DNA from: CAWBXL01 sp963837365
GTDB lineage: Bacteria > Acidobacteriota > Terriglobia > Terriglobales > Acidobacteriaceae
Assembly: GCA_963837365.1 (NCBI GenBank)
Contig: CAWIMW010000012.1
Span: 210,306 to 274,305 of the forward strand
Direction of reading: 5' to 3'
DNA length: 64,000 nt
Shown: positions 26,678-35,047 of the stretch, one piece after another
Layout of the letters: every line of letters begins with the position of its first letter
Position numbering within the stretch: the stretch's first letter is position 1
The notes under the pieces: model-generated
Seen by the model: only the letters and a program-made list of their open reading frames with translations
Database searches by the model: none
What the model was told of the DNA's origin: nothing
Position numbers and translations under genes: made by a program

Positions 26678-27904
26678 TTAAGCGCGTGCCAAACGTCGTC
26701 CGGGCGGTTTGGGTTCGCCCTTCAATTCCCTTCCGGCTGGACCGAAATGCTTTTGCAGCACCAAAGCCACGGCGCCGCGTAGACGTGCCATTCTGGGTTC
26801 GGCAACCGCAGGCCTTATATGCGGAGCTTTCCCTACGAGCACGGCCGGGGCGACCTCGGCTTCAATCACGGGCCCCATGCGGTTCCACAGGCGGGTGAAT
26901 TCAGCAGCTACCACGATTTCCTCGGGCGCCAATCCGGCAACGATTATTTTCAGACCGCGGCCAATCGCATGCGCCATTTTGTCGAGCGCCTTGAGGGCAA
27001 GTGCATCACCGGACTCACCAAGTGAAAGCAGTTCCTGAAACGTGAATCCCTCGGCTGAGGACCCGGATTCGTAGTAATAACGGAGCGCGGCGCGATTCGA
27101 CGCGTACACCTCCCAGCATCCGCGCCGACCGCATGCACACAATGGACCATCTGCGTTTAGAGATACGTGTCCGAACTCACCTGCCATACCGTTGGCGCCG
27201 CGTACCAACTGGCCATTTGCGAAGACTCCCGTACCAACCCCTTCCGCGACAGTCAGTACCACCAAGTCGGGTACTTTTTCACCTGCGTGACCAAACCAGA
27301 CTTCCGCTAAAACGCAGGCGTTGGCTGCGTTCTCAATTTCGACACGAATGCCTGTGGCCTCTTCAATCGGACCTTTGAGATCGCATTCCGCCAACTTAAG
27401 GTTCGGTGCGAAAATGATGCGCTGCGTGGACAAATCAAAGCGCCCAGATAAGCTGATACCGATTCCTTCAAAGTCCCGATCAGCATGCATGTTCATCTGG
27501 TGGCGGATTCGGGTAATCAGGTTTTTTACGGTGGCGCGCGGATCCCCTGGAGTTGGCATTGCTTCCTGGGAAAGGAATCTCCCGTTGACGTCTGCCACGG
27601 CGACCGTGGTCTGCACCGGCCGGAGGTCGGCAACTACGATTGCACGCTGCTCATTGAGTCGCAGAAAGGTAGGACGCCTTCCGCGTGGCAGTCGGCCCGT
27701 AGGGCCGTAAACCACCCAATTTTCGCGAATGAGCTGTTCCGTAATTAAAGAAACCGTACTGCGCTGCAACCCCGACACTCGCGCCAGATCCGCGCGCGAG
27801 ATGGGCTGGCGACGGCGGATCAGATTAAGAACGACGCCACGGTTGATATCTCGAGCGGTTTCGCTGGAAGCAACTTGCGTGTTCGTAAAATCCAGTCTGC
27901 GCAT
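26678..27904 (-). CDS. ROK-family transcriptional repressor
   Basis: 408 aa. Winged helix-turn-helix at about residues 25-80 (QPISRADLARVSGLQRSTVSL), followed by a ROK sugar-kinase-like domain with VLTVAEGVGTGVFANGQLVRG, GEFGHVSL and the zinc-type motif CACGRRGCWEVYAS. This is the NagC/XylR layout, in which a sugar ligand releases the repressor from DNA. Lying between GH67 and GH10 genes on the same strand, it probably controls xylan and glucuronate genes. The ligand may be xylose, a xylo-oligosaccharide or a uronate. The kinase Asp region is DFEGIGISLSGRFD, so residual catalysis is not excluded. Confidence 0.88.
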   Translation of the reverse strand: MRRLDFTNTQVASSETARDINRGVVLNLIRRRQPISRADLARVSGLQRSTVSLITEQLIRENWVVYGPTGRLPRGRRPTFLRLNEQRAIVVADLRPVQTTVAVADVNGRFLSQEAMPTPGDPRATVKNLITRIRHQMNMHADRDFEGIGISLSGRFDLSTQRIIFAPNLKLAECDLKGPIEEATGIRVEIENAANACVLAEVWFGHAGEKVPDLVVLTVAEGVGTGVFANGQLVRGANGMAGEFGHVSLNADGPLCACGRRGCWEVYASNRAALRYYYESGSSAEGFTFQELLSLGESGDALALKALDKMAHAIGRGLKIIVAGLAPEEIVVAAEFTRLWNRMGPVIEAEVAPAVLVGKAPHIRPAVAEPRMARLRGAVALVLQKHFGPAGRELKGEPKPPGRRLARA

Positions 27905-28075
27905 TGAGTTTGCCCGGCAAAACTACATACAAGGAATGCATCGCACTCACTTGGCTTTCGGAGCTACTTAACAATCAAGCTGTCGGCGAAAACAGCATAT
28001 GTTTGCGACATGAACTATATGAATCATTAGGAAGCATTGTCAAGGTTAGACAAAATGCATTCCAACCATCGCTTG

Positions 28076-30595
28076 TTAATCAGGGTCGACCTCCACATAA
28101 TCCAACGGTGCCGGTTCCTTTCCATCGGGAATTCCCTCAATTCGGATTTCATCTCCCGGACGCAATGCCAGACCCTTGACCCTCCGGCGCGTCGATGAAT
28201 CCCCGCCCATCTTCGTGGCAGGAAGATGGGCATCGGCCAGCCATTCGTCCACCAGTTGATCCCCCAGATAAACGCGGAACTTTGATAGGCCGTTGTTCTG
28301 ATCAAAGTACTGAACATTCAGCGTGTACCACCCACCAGCCCGATCAAACTTGAAAGTGGCCGTGCAGCCCTTCGCCTCGGGGCACTGAATGCCTTTGCCA
28401 CCTGAAGCATTCTCCCAGGGAATTACGTCCTCAGGTTGATATCCGCTGAGCTGCATCGCTTCTGCCTCAATACGGTTGGGGAAATGGCCCGCCCTTCCCT
28501 GCTTGTCTGCGATGCCGGACTCCTTGAGGAACCAGTTGCAAATGGCATCCCGCCAAACCATGGCGTGTCCGGCCTGGTATTCGAGTTTGTTCAAGATTTC
28601 CTGGTATCGCGCATCATCAATGTGACCACTGAGAGATTTCCACTCCTTCACAAATCCTGCTACTGCTTGCGCACCTTCGTAGTGGGAATCGTAGATGTAC
28701 TGAATTACCGTCTTGCCGGAATGCAGCCGATACGTATATGGCACATGATGGAAAAACAAAAGCAGATCGTCCGGTGTCGTCTGGACTGACTCGTAGATTT
28801 TGGCTATAGCATCGGGATACTGTCCGGCATAACCGGTTCCGGTCGCGAGCGAGCGATCCATTCCGATGCCTTCGTGATCTGCGCGGTGCCATTGCCCCCA
28901 GCCGTTGTTTTCCGACGATTCAATTCCTGGTCCGTAGTGGCTGCCAAGAATGTCAGTCAGCGTCTGCACTCCCAAAGGTCCGGTGTAGTTTTCGTACACG
29001 TGCCAGGAAGCCATTTGTATGCCTGCAATTGTGGTCAGTACTTTGGGGGCATTTCCGAATGTCAGACGGGTCCACTCCTCAGCAATCGAAGTGACACTCT
29101 GATTCGGATTCCAGGCCAGCCGTGCATAGCCGTAAAGATTCGCCATGGCCATAGGATTTCCAAGCCAGCTTTCATCCGTGCCTACGTTGACTACTGCGAC
29201 GTAACCGCCGAGCGGACGGTGGAAAGTTCTGCCGGCGAGAATGTCCTTGACCGGCGTGCTGGCGCCTTCGGCGTGCAGATCGAAATCAAGCACTTCTTTC
29301 CACATCGGGGGGAGAAAAACCACATGGTGCTGTTGGCCCGTGTACTCCTGCGTCACCTGCAATTCAATGGCTTCGCTGGTCTGTTTCAGTCCGGCAAACA
29401 GAGGCGACACCGGCTCGCGTGCCTGAAAATCTATGGGGCCATGTTTGATCTGAATGATGACGTTGTCGTCAAACTTTCCGTCGAGAGGATGAAAGATGTC
29501 ATAGGCAGCGCGAGCGCGGTCGTTCTTGGGATTGTTCCAATCGAGATGGTGGTTGTAAACGAAAGCGCGGTAGAAGAGGACGCCACCATGAGGTTTCAGT
29601 GCGCGTGCGATTACATTGGCGGCATCGGCCGGTGTGCGTCCGTAGCTTGAGGGACCAGGCTGCCCTTCGGAATCCGCCTTCACTACAAAACCGGCGAAGT
29701 CAGGAATTTGCGCGTAGATTTCGTCAACCTTTTTCTTCCACCAGTCGGCAACTTGTGGATCAAGTGGGTCAAATGTTTCCAAGCCACCCACGAGTTTCGG
29801 ACTGTTGACCCCCACGGAGACGGACAGTTTGACGCCCCACGGCCGGAAGACAGCGGCAATCCGCACGAGTTGCGGCAGGAAATCCGGATCAAGCACGCGG
29901 GGATTAGCATTCACATTGTTAACCGCGCAACCATTGATACCAACTGATGCCAGCAGCCGGGCGTACTCGCCCGCCCGTGTCAAGTCCGCTTGCACATTAT
30001 CATCGGCGAAAAATATGGACGGGCCCCCATAGCCGCGTTCGATGGTACCGTTCAGGTTGTCCCATTGGTCCACCCAGCGAATCGGCGCGGAGGGTTGTTG
30101 AATTTCATCGAGTGTGGAGATACTCTCGTTGCGGGCGATCTTACTTAGAAATGCGAAAACTCCATAAAGCACGCCGCGGTCATTCGCAGCGGTGATGATC
30201 AGAACGTCATGTCCGCGCAACTTGGCGGTGGTGAGCCAGAAGCCGTCGTCGATCACCCGGCTCGATGAATGCAGGCTGGGAAGCGCGGCATGAATACTGT
30301 CGAGAGTCCCCAGTATGATGGCATTTTCCCGTGGCAGATCTTTCCCCTCTCGCAGCGTTCGTTCCAGCATCCCGCGGACGCCGCGGACCAATTCTTGTTG
30401 TGAAGTACGAATGATCTCGGAATCCCCCAAGGCAACTGCGCTGGCCGGCAATGATGCATACTTGGCGCGCGCAGCGTGATCCAGGGGAGCGTAACGCAAC
30501 CACGCCGCACGTCCGGTTTCGGCTTGTAGCCGCTGGCATGTAATAGTCAGGCAAAGCAAGATTCCGGCGAGTAAAACTCCAAAACGATAATTCAT
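28076..30595 (-). CDS. aguA: GH67 alpha-glucuronidase with C-terminal carbohydrate module
   Basis: 839-aa exported enzyme (signal peptide to about residue 25) that removes 4-O-methylglucuronic acid from xylo-oligosaccharides. The GH67 core shows VDQWDNLNGTIERGYGG and HHRADHEGIGMDRSLATGTG in parts. Catalytic acid E310 is in KADSEGQPGP, with D389 in HGPIDFQARE and E417 in TQEYTGQ; the spacings 79 and 28 equal those of E285, D364 and E392 in the Geobacillus enzyme. After about residue 700 there is an added beta-sandwich (PNRIEAEAMQLSGYQ to the end), like a carbohydrate-binding domain. GAGGTG seven bases upstream supports ATG 30595. Confidence 0.93.
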   Translation of the reverse strand: MNYRFGVLLAGILLCLTITCQRLQAETGRAAWLRYAPLDHAARAKYASLPASAVALGDSEIIRTSQQELVRGVRGMLERTLREGKDLPRENAIILGTLDSIHAALPSLHSSSRVIDDGFWLTTAKLRGHDVLIITAANDRGVLYGVFAFLSKIARNESISTLDEIQQPSAPIRWVDQWDNLNGTIERGYGGPSIFFADDNVQADLTRAGEYARLLASVGINGCAVNNVNANPRVLDPDFLPQLVRIAAVFRPWGVKLSVSVGVNSPKLVGGLETFDPLDPQVADWWKKKVDEIYAQIPDFAGFVVKADSEGQPGPSSYGRTPADAANVIARALKPHGGVLFYRAFVYNHHLDWNNPKNDRARAAYDIFHPLDGKFDDNVIIQIKHGPIDFQAREPVSPLFAGLKQTSEAIELQVTQEYTGQQHHVVFLPPMWKEVLDFDLHAEGASTPVKDILAGRTFHRPLGGYVAVVNVGTDESWLGNPMAMANLYGYARLAWNPNQSVTSIAEEWTRLTFGNAPKVLTTIAGIQMASWHVYENYTGPLGVQTLTDILGSHYGPGIESSENNGWGQWHRADHEGIGMDRSLATGTGYAGQYPDAIAKIYESVQTTPDDLLLFFHHVPYTYRLHSGKTVIQYIYDSHYEGAQAVAGFVKEWKSLSGHIDDARYQEILNKLEYQAGHAMVWRDAICNWFLKESGIADKQGRAGHFPNRIEAEAMQLSGYQPEDVIPWENASGGKGIQCPEAKGCTATFKFDRAGGWYTLNVQYFDQNNGLSKFRVYLGDQLVDEWLADAHLPATKMGGDSSTRRRVKGLALRPGDEIRIEGIPDGKEPAPLDYVEVDPD

Positions 30596-30661
30596 AAATT
30601 CACCTCAAACCTGAGTGTGAGATATTAAGTGAGACGTCACGCTGGTCAAAGGAACTGCACC

Positions 30662-31870
30662 ATGAAAATTGTGGACGCGAAAGTAATTGTCTGCTGCCCC
30701 GGTCGAAATTTTGTGACCCTGAAGCTGATTGGTGAAGACGGAATTTATGGGCTGGGCGATGCCACCCTGAACGGACGGGAACTCGCCGTCGCCAGTTACC
30801 TGGCCGACCATGTCCTTCCGCTGTTGATTGGGCGCGATGCGCGGCGCATCGAAGACATTTGGCAGTACCTCTATAAAGGCGCATATTGGCGGCGCGGACC
30901 GGTAACCATGTCAGCAATTGCCGCCGTGGACACGGCACTTTGGGACCTGAAGGCGAAAAGCCTGAATACTCCGCTCTATCAATTGCTAGGGGGCGCATCG
31001 CGTGACAACGTCCTGGTGTATGGCCACGCCAGCGGGGCTGATATTGAAGACACGGTAAAAGCTGTCGCGCATTACGTCGCGCTTGGTTACAAAGCAATCC
31101 GCGCGCAATCCGGAATTCCGGGCCTCGCCAGCACGTACGGCGTGGGCAAAGGTTCTCTGTTCTATGAACCTGCGGAGAAAAATGCTCCGCCGGAAAATCT
31201 GTGGTCAACCGAAAAATATATGAACTTTGTGCCGCAGCTATTTCTGCGGCTAAGGAAGGAATTTGGACCGGAGTTGCATTTGCTCCATGATGCGCATCAT
31301 CGCTTGACTCCAATCGAGGCCGCGCGCGTAGGCAAAGAGCTTGAACCATATCATTTATTCTGGTTTGAAGATCCTACACCTGCCGAGTTGCAGGAAGGCT
31401 TCCGCCTGATCCGGCGTCACACCACTACTCCACTTGCTGTCGGCGAAGTTTTCAACGTCATCTACGATTGCCAGCAACTGATTCAGGAACAATTGATTGA
31501 CTACATTCGAACCACGGTTGTCCATGCCGGGGGGATTACACACCTGAGAAGGATTGCCAACCTCGCAGAACTCTACCAAGTGCGCACCGGTTCGCATGGC
31601 GCGACGGACCTCAGCCCGGTATGCATGGCTGCGGCATTGCATTTTGACTTAAGTGTCCACAATTTTGGCATCCAGGAGTACATGCAGCACACCGATGAAA
31701 CCAACAAAGTATTCCCCCACTCGTACTCATTTGAAAATGGGTTCATGCATCCGGGGGATGCGCCTGGGCTTGGTGTGAACATCGATGAAGCTCTGGCGGC
31801 AAAATATCCTTACCAGCGCGCTTATCTGCCGGTAAACCGCAAACTGGACGGAACGATGCACAGTTGGTGA
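30662..31870 (+). CDS. manD: D-mannonate dehydratase, ManD (enolase superfamily)
   Basis: 402 aa, the usual ManD length. It dehydrates D-mannonate to 2-keto-3-deoxygluconate. Motifs: LHDAHHRLTP (Asp and the ManD-type His), FWFEDPTP and VGEVFN (second and third metal ligands), and SHGATDLSPV with the catalytic His. The start ATG 30662 follows AAAGGA at good spacing; the frame is open further upstream without a ribosome site. The gene is divergent from GH67, with 66 bases between starts, and runs into uxaC tail to tail with three bases between. RspA-like proteins with low activity are close relatives, so efficiency is uncertain. Confidence 0.88.
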   Translation: MKIVDAKVIVCCPGRNFVTLKLIGEDGIYGLGDATLNGRELAVASYLADHVLPLLIGRDARRIEDIWQYLYKGAYWRRGPVTMSAIAAVDTALWDLKAKSLNTPLYQLLGGASRDNVLVYGHASGADIEDTVKAVAHYVALGYKAIRAQSGIPGLASTYGVGKGSLFYEPAEKNAPPENLWSTEKYMNFVPQLFLRLRKEFGPELHLLHDAHHRLTPIEAARVGKELEPYHLFWFEDPTPAELQEGFRLIRRHTTTPLAVGEVFNVIYDCQQLIQEQLIDYIRTTVVHAGGITHLRRIANLAELYQVRTGSHGATDLSPVCMAAALHFDLSVHNFGIQEYMQHTDETNKVFPHSYSFENGFMHPGDAPGLGVNIDEALAAKYPYQRAYLPVNRKLDGTMHSW

Positions 31871-31873
31871 GCG

Positions 31874-33322
31874 CTAGACGCTGGCTACAGGTTCCACACT
31901 ACTTCTTTCTGAAGCGGGCGCTAGCTCAAGCCCCAGATACTGCTTGGCGTTTTCGAAGCAGATGTTTCGTATCATGCCTCCGATGAGCTGCTCGTCGTCG
32001 GGGAGTTCGCCTCGTTCCATCTCATTTCCAAGTAAATTGCACAACACTCGCCGAAAATATTCGTGACGGGGATATGACATAAACGAACGGGAATCTGTAA
32101 GCATTCCCACAAAGCGCGAAAGTAACCCGGTGTTGGAGAGTGCATTCAATTGCATCTCGATACCTTCTTTTTGATCGAGAAACCACCAGCCGCTTCCGAA
32201 TTGAATCTTTCCTGCCGTTTCTCCGTCCTGAAAATTCCCGATGGTGGTGGCCATCATGTAGTTGTCAGCCGGGTTCAGGTTGTAGATCACGACCTTGGGT
32301 AGCGCATTCTCCTGATCCAGTTTGTCCAGGTAGGTGCAAAGATTCGCTGCTTGTGGCCAGTCACCGATGCTGTCAAAACCGACATTCGGCCCGAGCTGAA
32401 GCGTGCGCCGGGTGTTCGCACTACGCAACGCACCAAGATGCAATTGTTTCGTCCACCCTTTTTCGGCATCTAACCGGCCGAAAAATAGCATCATGAAACT
32501 TGCGAATTGTTCCTGCTCTTCCCCGGACGGCGTCGTACCCCCACGTACTTTGGCGAAGATTGCCGCGGCTTGGCGCTCGCTGCATGGAGCCGCATAGCAA
32601 TACGTAAGACCGTGGTCTGAGATTCTGCCGCCCATCGCATGAAAATAGTCATGCCGTTTCTTCAGTGCATCGAGCAGGTTCGGGAAGGCAACGATACTGA
32701 GTTTGCTGGCAGCTTCCAACTGTGCGGTCCATGCGTTGAATGCGACCGGGTCTTGCGTGGCCAGCGCTTTGTCAGGGCGGAATGTAGGATAAACGCGAAA
32801 ATCATTTTGCGAAGCATTAACCTTGCGATGTGCGCCAAGGTCCTCACAGGGATCGTCGCTGGTGCAAACTACCCGGACTTGAAACTTCCTGAGAATTCCC
32901 TGGGCGCTCAATTCACTGCTCCGCAGCATTGAATTTGCACAGTCCCACACCGATTTTGCGTTGTCCCCATTCAACCGCTCATTGATTCCGAAATACCGTT
33001 TCAATTCAAGATGAGTCCAGTGATAGAGCGGATTGCGCAAGCAAAACGGAACGGTGTGGGCCCAGGCCAGGAATTTTTCCTGCGGTGATGCGTCTCCAGT
33101 ACAACAACGCTCTGGAATGCCATTGGCGCGCATGGCGCGCCATTTGTAATGGTCCCCTTCGAGCCAAATTTCAAACAGATCGCGGAAACGGCGGTCCCCG
33201 GCTATCTCCGTTGCTGGAAGGTGGGAGTGGTAATCGAGAATCGGCTGGTTTGCCGCGTAGCCGTGGTAAAGACGTCGCGCGGATTCACTCTGGAGCAGGA
33301 AATCATCGTGGATGAAATTCAT
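31874..33322 (-). CDS. uxaC: Glucuronate isomerase
   Basis: 482 aa from ATG 33322, normal for UxaC, which converts D-glucuronate to D-fructuronate (or galacturonate to tagaturonate) in the cytoplasm. Typical segments: FLLQSESARRLYHGYA, PILDYHSHLPATEIAGDRRF with the HSH metal site, VVCTSDDPCEDL, and the C-terminal MLTDSRSFMSYPRHEYFRRVL. An upstream GTG (33352) exists, but the family starts near FIHDDFLL. A 14-bp palindrome lies 117 bases upstream. Together with the SDR, ManD, KdgK and Eda it forms a complete glucuronate route. Confidence 0.93.
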   Translation of the reverse strand: MNFIHDDFLLQSESARRLYHGYAANQPILDYHSHLPATEIAGDRRFRDLFEIWLEGDHYKWRAMRANGIPERCCTGDASPQEKFLAWAHTVPFCLRNPLYHWTHLELKRYFGINERLNGDNAKSVWDCANSMLRSSELSAQGILRKFQVRVVCTSDDPCEDLGAHRKVNASQNDFRVYPTFRPDKALATQDPVAFNAWTAQLEAASKLSIVAFPNLLDALKKRHDYFHAMGGRISDHGLTYCYAAPCSERQAAAIFAKVRGGTTPSGEEQEQFASFMMLFFGRLDAEKGWTKQLHLGALRSANTRRTLQLGPNVGFDSIGDWPQAANLCTYLDKLDQENALPKVVIYNLNPADNYMMATTIGNFQDGETAGKIQFGSGWWFLDQKEGIEMQLNALSNTGLLSRFVGMLTDSRSFMSYPRHEYFRRVLCNLLGNEMERGELPDDEQLIGGMIRNICFENAKQYLGLELAPASERSSVEPVASV

Positions 33323-33438
33323 CACAATTTTCTCGAGGGCGCTACTCAACACATTCTGCGCTCAGAACGTTGGCTCATAGATAGAAATCGACTCGATTTA
33401 GAGGCAAAGTTATTTTGACAGATACCGCGTTAGAGAAA

Positions 33439-33452
33439 CAATACGCGTATTG
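33439..33452. promoter_or_regulatory. 14-bp perfect palindrome upstream of uxaC
   Basis: CAATACGCGTATTG is self-complementary and sits between the divided promoter side of uxaC and the aminotransferase stop. It has the size and CG-centre of operators used by LacI/GntR-type sugar regulators, but no such regulator is encoded nearby. Confidence 0.45.
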
Positions 33453-33541
33453 AAGTTTACAAACCCTTACAAATAGAGGCCCGGGGCTATTTATTTATTT
33501 GTTCAAGCATCAAACTAAATATCACTTTCAGGCCCGTCGAG

Positions 33542-34924
33542 TCAATCTACATGCATTACTTCCTTGTCTGCAACGCTTAACGCTTCGTCAAATACGGCCA
33601 CTGCCGTATCAATTTCCTCTTTGTTAATGATGAGCGGCGGAGCGATGACAAAATGACTCAGCCACGACTGAAGGTAAACCCCGTTCCCCATCATCCGGGC
33701 TGCAACACGATCCACAAGCAGCGGCTTGCCCGTGACTTTATCAACCCCCGTGTTGCAAGGTTCTTTCGTCTTCTGGTTCTTCACCAGTTCGACCGCCCAG
33801 AACATACCGATGCCACGGACTTCGCCGATTGAAGGATGCTTCGGTTGCAACTCATGCAGTTTCTGTCCAAGATAAGCTCCCATTTCCTGCGCCCGCGAAA
33901 CGAGATTTAGACGTTTCATCTCTTGGATCGAAGCGATTGCCGGAGCCAGAGTCAGAGGATGGGCTTCATAGGTGTGACCATGGGAGAAAAAGTGGTCTTC
34001 AAAATATGAAGCAACTTTCGCACTGGTTGCGCACAGTCCCAATGGAATCGCGGCATTGGTGATTCCTTTCGCCGTGGTGAGTATGTCGGGAATAACCTTC
34101 CAGTGGTCCATGGCAAACCACTGTCCCGTGCGGCACCATCCGGACATCACTTCATCGGCAATCAGCAAAACTTGATTGGCATCGCAGATTTGCCGCAGAC
34201 GTGGCATGTATTCCTTCGGGGGAATGAGCACGCCATTGGTTCCGACGACCGGCTCAACAATCACGGCGGCAACGTCGCTTTCATTCTTAATCATATGCTC
34301 GATGTACTCCGCACAGGCAATTCCGCAACCGGGATAGGTATGCAGCATCGGGCATTTGTAGCAGTTCACTTCCGGAGCAAAAATCACGCCAGGAATTTTC
34401 CCCGCGGGCTCCATGGCCCAGCGCCGCGGATCGCCGGTGGCGGCAATCGCTCCCATGGTTGATCCGTGATAAGAACGATAACGCGAGATTATTTTCGTTT
34501 TTCCCGTAACCATGCGAGCGATTTTGAAGGCTGCCTCATTCGCTTCGGTACCGGACGTGGTGAAGAAATATTTCTCCAATCCCTTAGGCAGAACCTCGAT
34601 CAACAACTTGGTCAGAGCCGCCCTCACTTCTGTTGCATATCCCGGGCCGATAAATGCCAACTTCTCTGCCTGGTCCTGAATTGCCTTCACTACGGCGGCA
34701 TTCTTGTGCCCCAGGGTCACACACATGAGTTGGGCGGAGAAATCCAGATATTTCTTGCCCTCGCCATCCATGAAGTAACATCCTTCGGCATCAGCGACAT
34801 GGACCGGGTTCCAGCCTTTTTGAAAGCGCCAAGTGCCAAAGGTGTATTTGCTGGTAAGTTCGCGGACCTGTGATGTCGGGATGGCGGTACCAATCTTTGT
34901 GTCTCCCTTGGTTTCGACTGGCAT
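33542..34924 (-). CDS. Class III (omega) aminotransferase
   Basis: 460 aa, fold-type I PLP enzyme of the beta-alanine:pyruvate / GABA aminotransferase group. The PLP lysine is K286 in TTAKGITNAAIPLG, preceded by the cofactor Asp in LLIADEVMSGWCRTG; FFTTSGTEANEAAFKIAR and SRYRSYHGSTMGA bind the phosphate. It transfers an amino group from an omega-amino acid to a keto acid, giving a semialdehyde. Divergent to it, 123 bases away, is a CoA-acylating semialdehyde dehydrogenase, a pairing that suits beta-alanine or 3-aminoisobutyrate catabolism. ATG 34924 (MPVETKGD) is chosen; the longer frame starts in the shared promoter. Confidence 0.85.
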   Translation of the reverse strand: MPVETKGDTKIGTAIPTSQVRELTSKYTFGTWRFQKGWNPVHVADAEGCYFMDGEGKKYLDFSAQLMCVTLGHKNAAVVKAIQDQAEKLAFIGPGYATEVRAALTKLLIEVLPKGLEKYFFTTSGTEANEAAFKIARMVTGKTKIISRYRSYHGSTMGAIAATGDPRRWAMEPAGKIPGVIFAPEVNCYKCPMLHTYPGCGIACAEYIEHMIKNESDVAAVIVEPVVGTNGVLIPPKEYMPRLRQICDANQVLLIADEVMSGWCRTGQWFAMDHWKVIPDILTTAKGITNAAIPLGLCATSAKVASYFEDHFFSHGHTYEAHPLTLAPAIASIQEMKRLNLVSRAQEMGAYLGQKLHELQPKHPSIGEVRGIGMFWAVELVKNQKTKEPCNTGVDKVTGKPLLVDRVAARMMGNGVYLQSWLSHFVIAPPLIINKEEIDTAVAVFDEALSVADKEVMHVD

Positions 34925-35047
34925 GGTGATTTTCTGCCTTTCCGCTCCCCAGCATCTTAGCAAGGTTGCGCGGTGTTGTTACAATTTCGAGTTGCACTCA
35001 ACCTGCCGAGGGATTGGACAGCCTTATATCCCGCAGGAGGCGGATCC

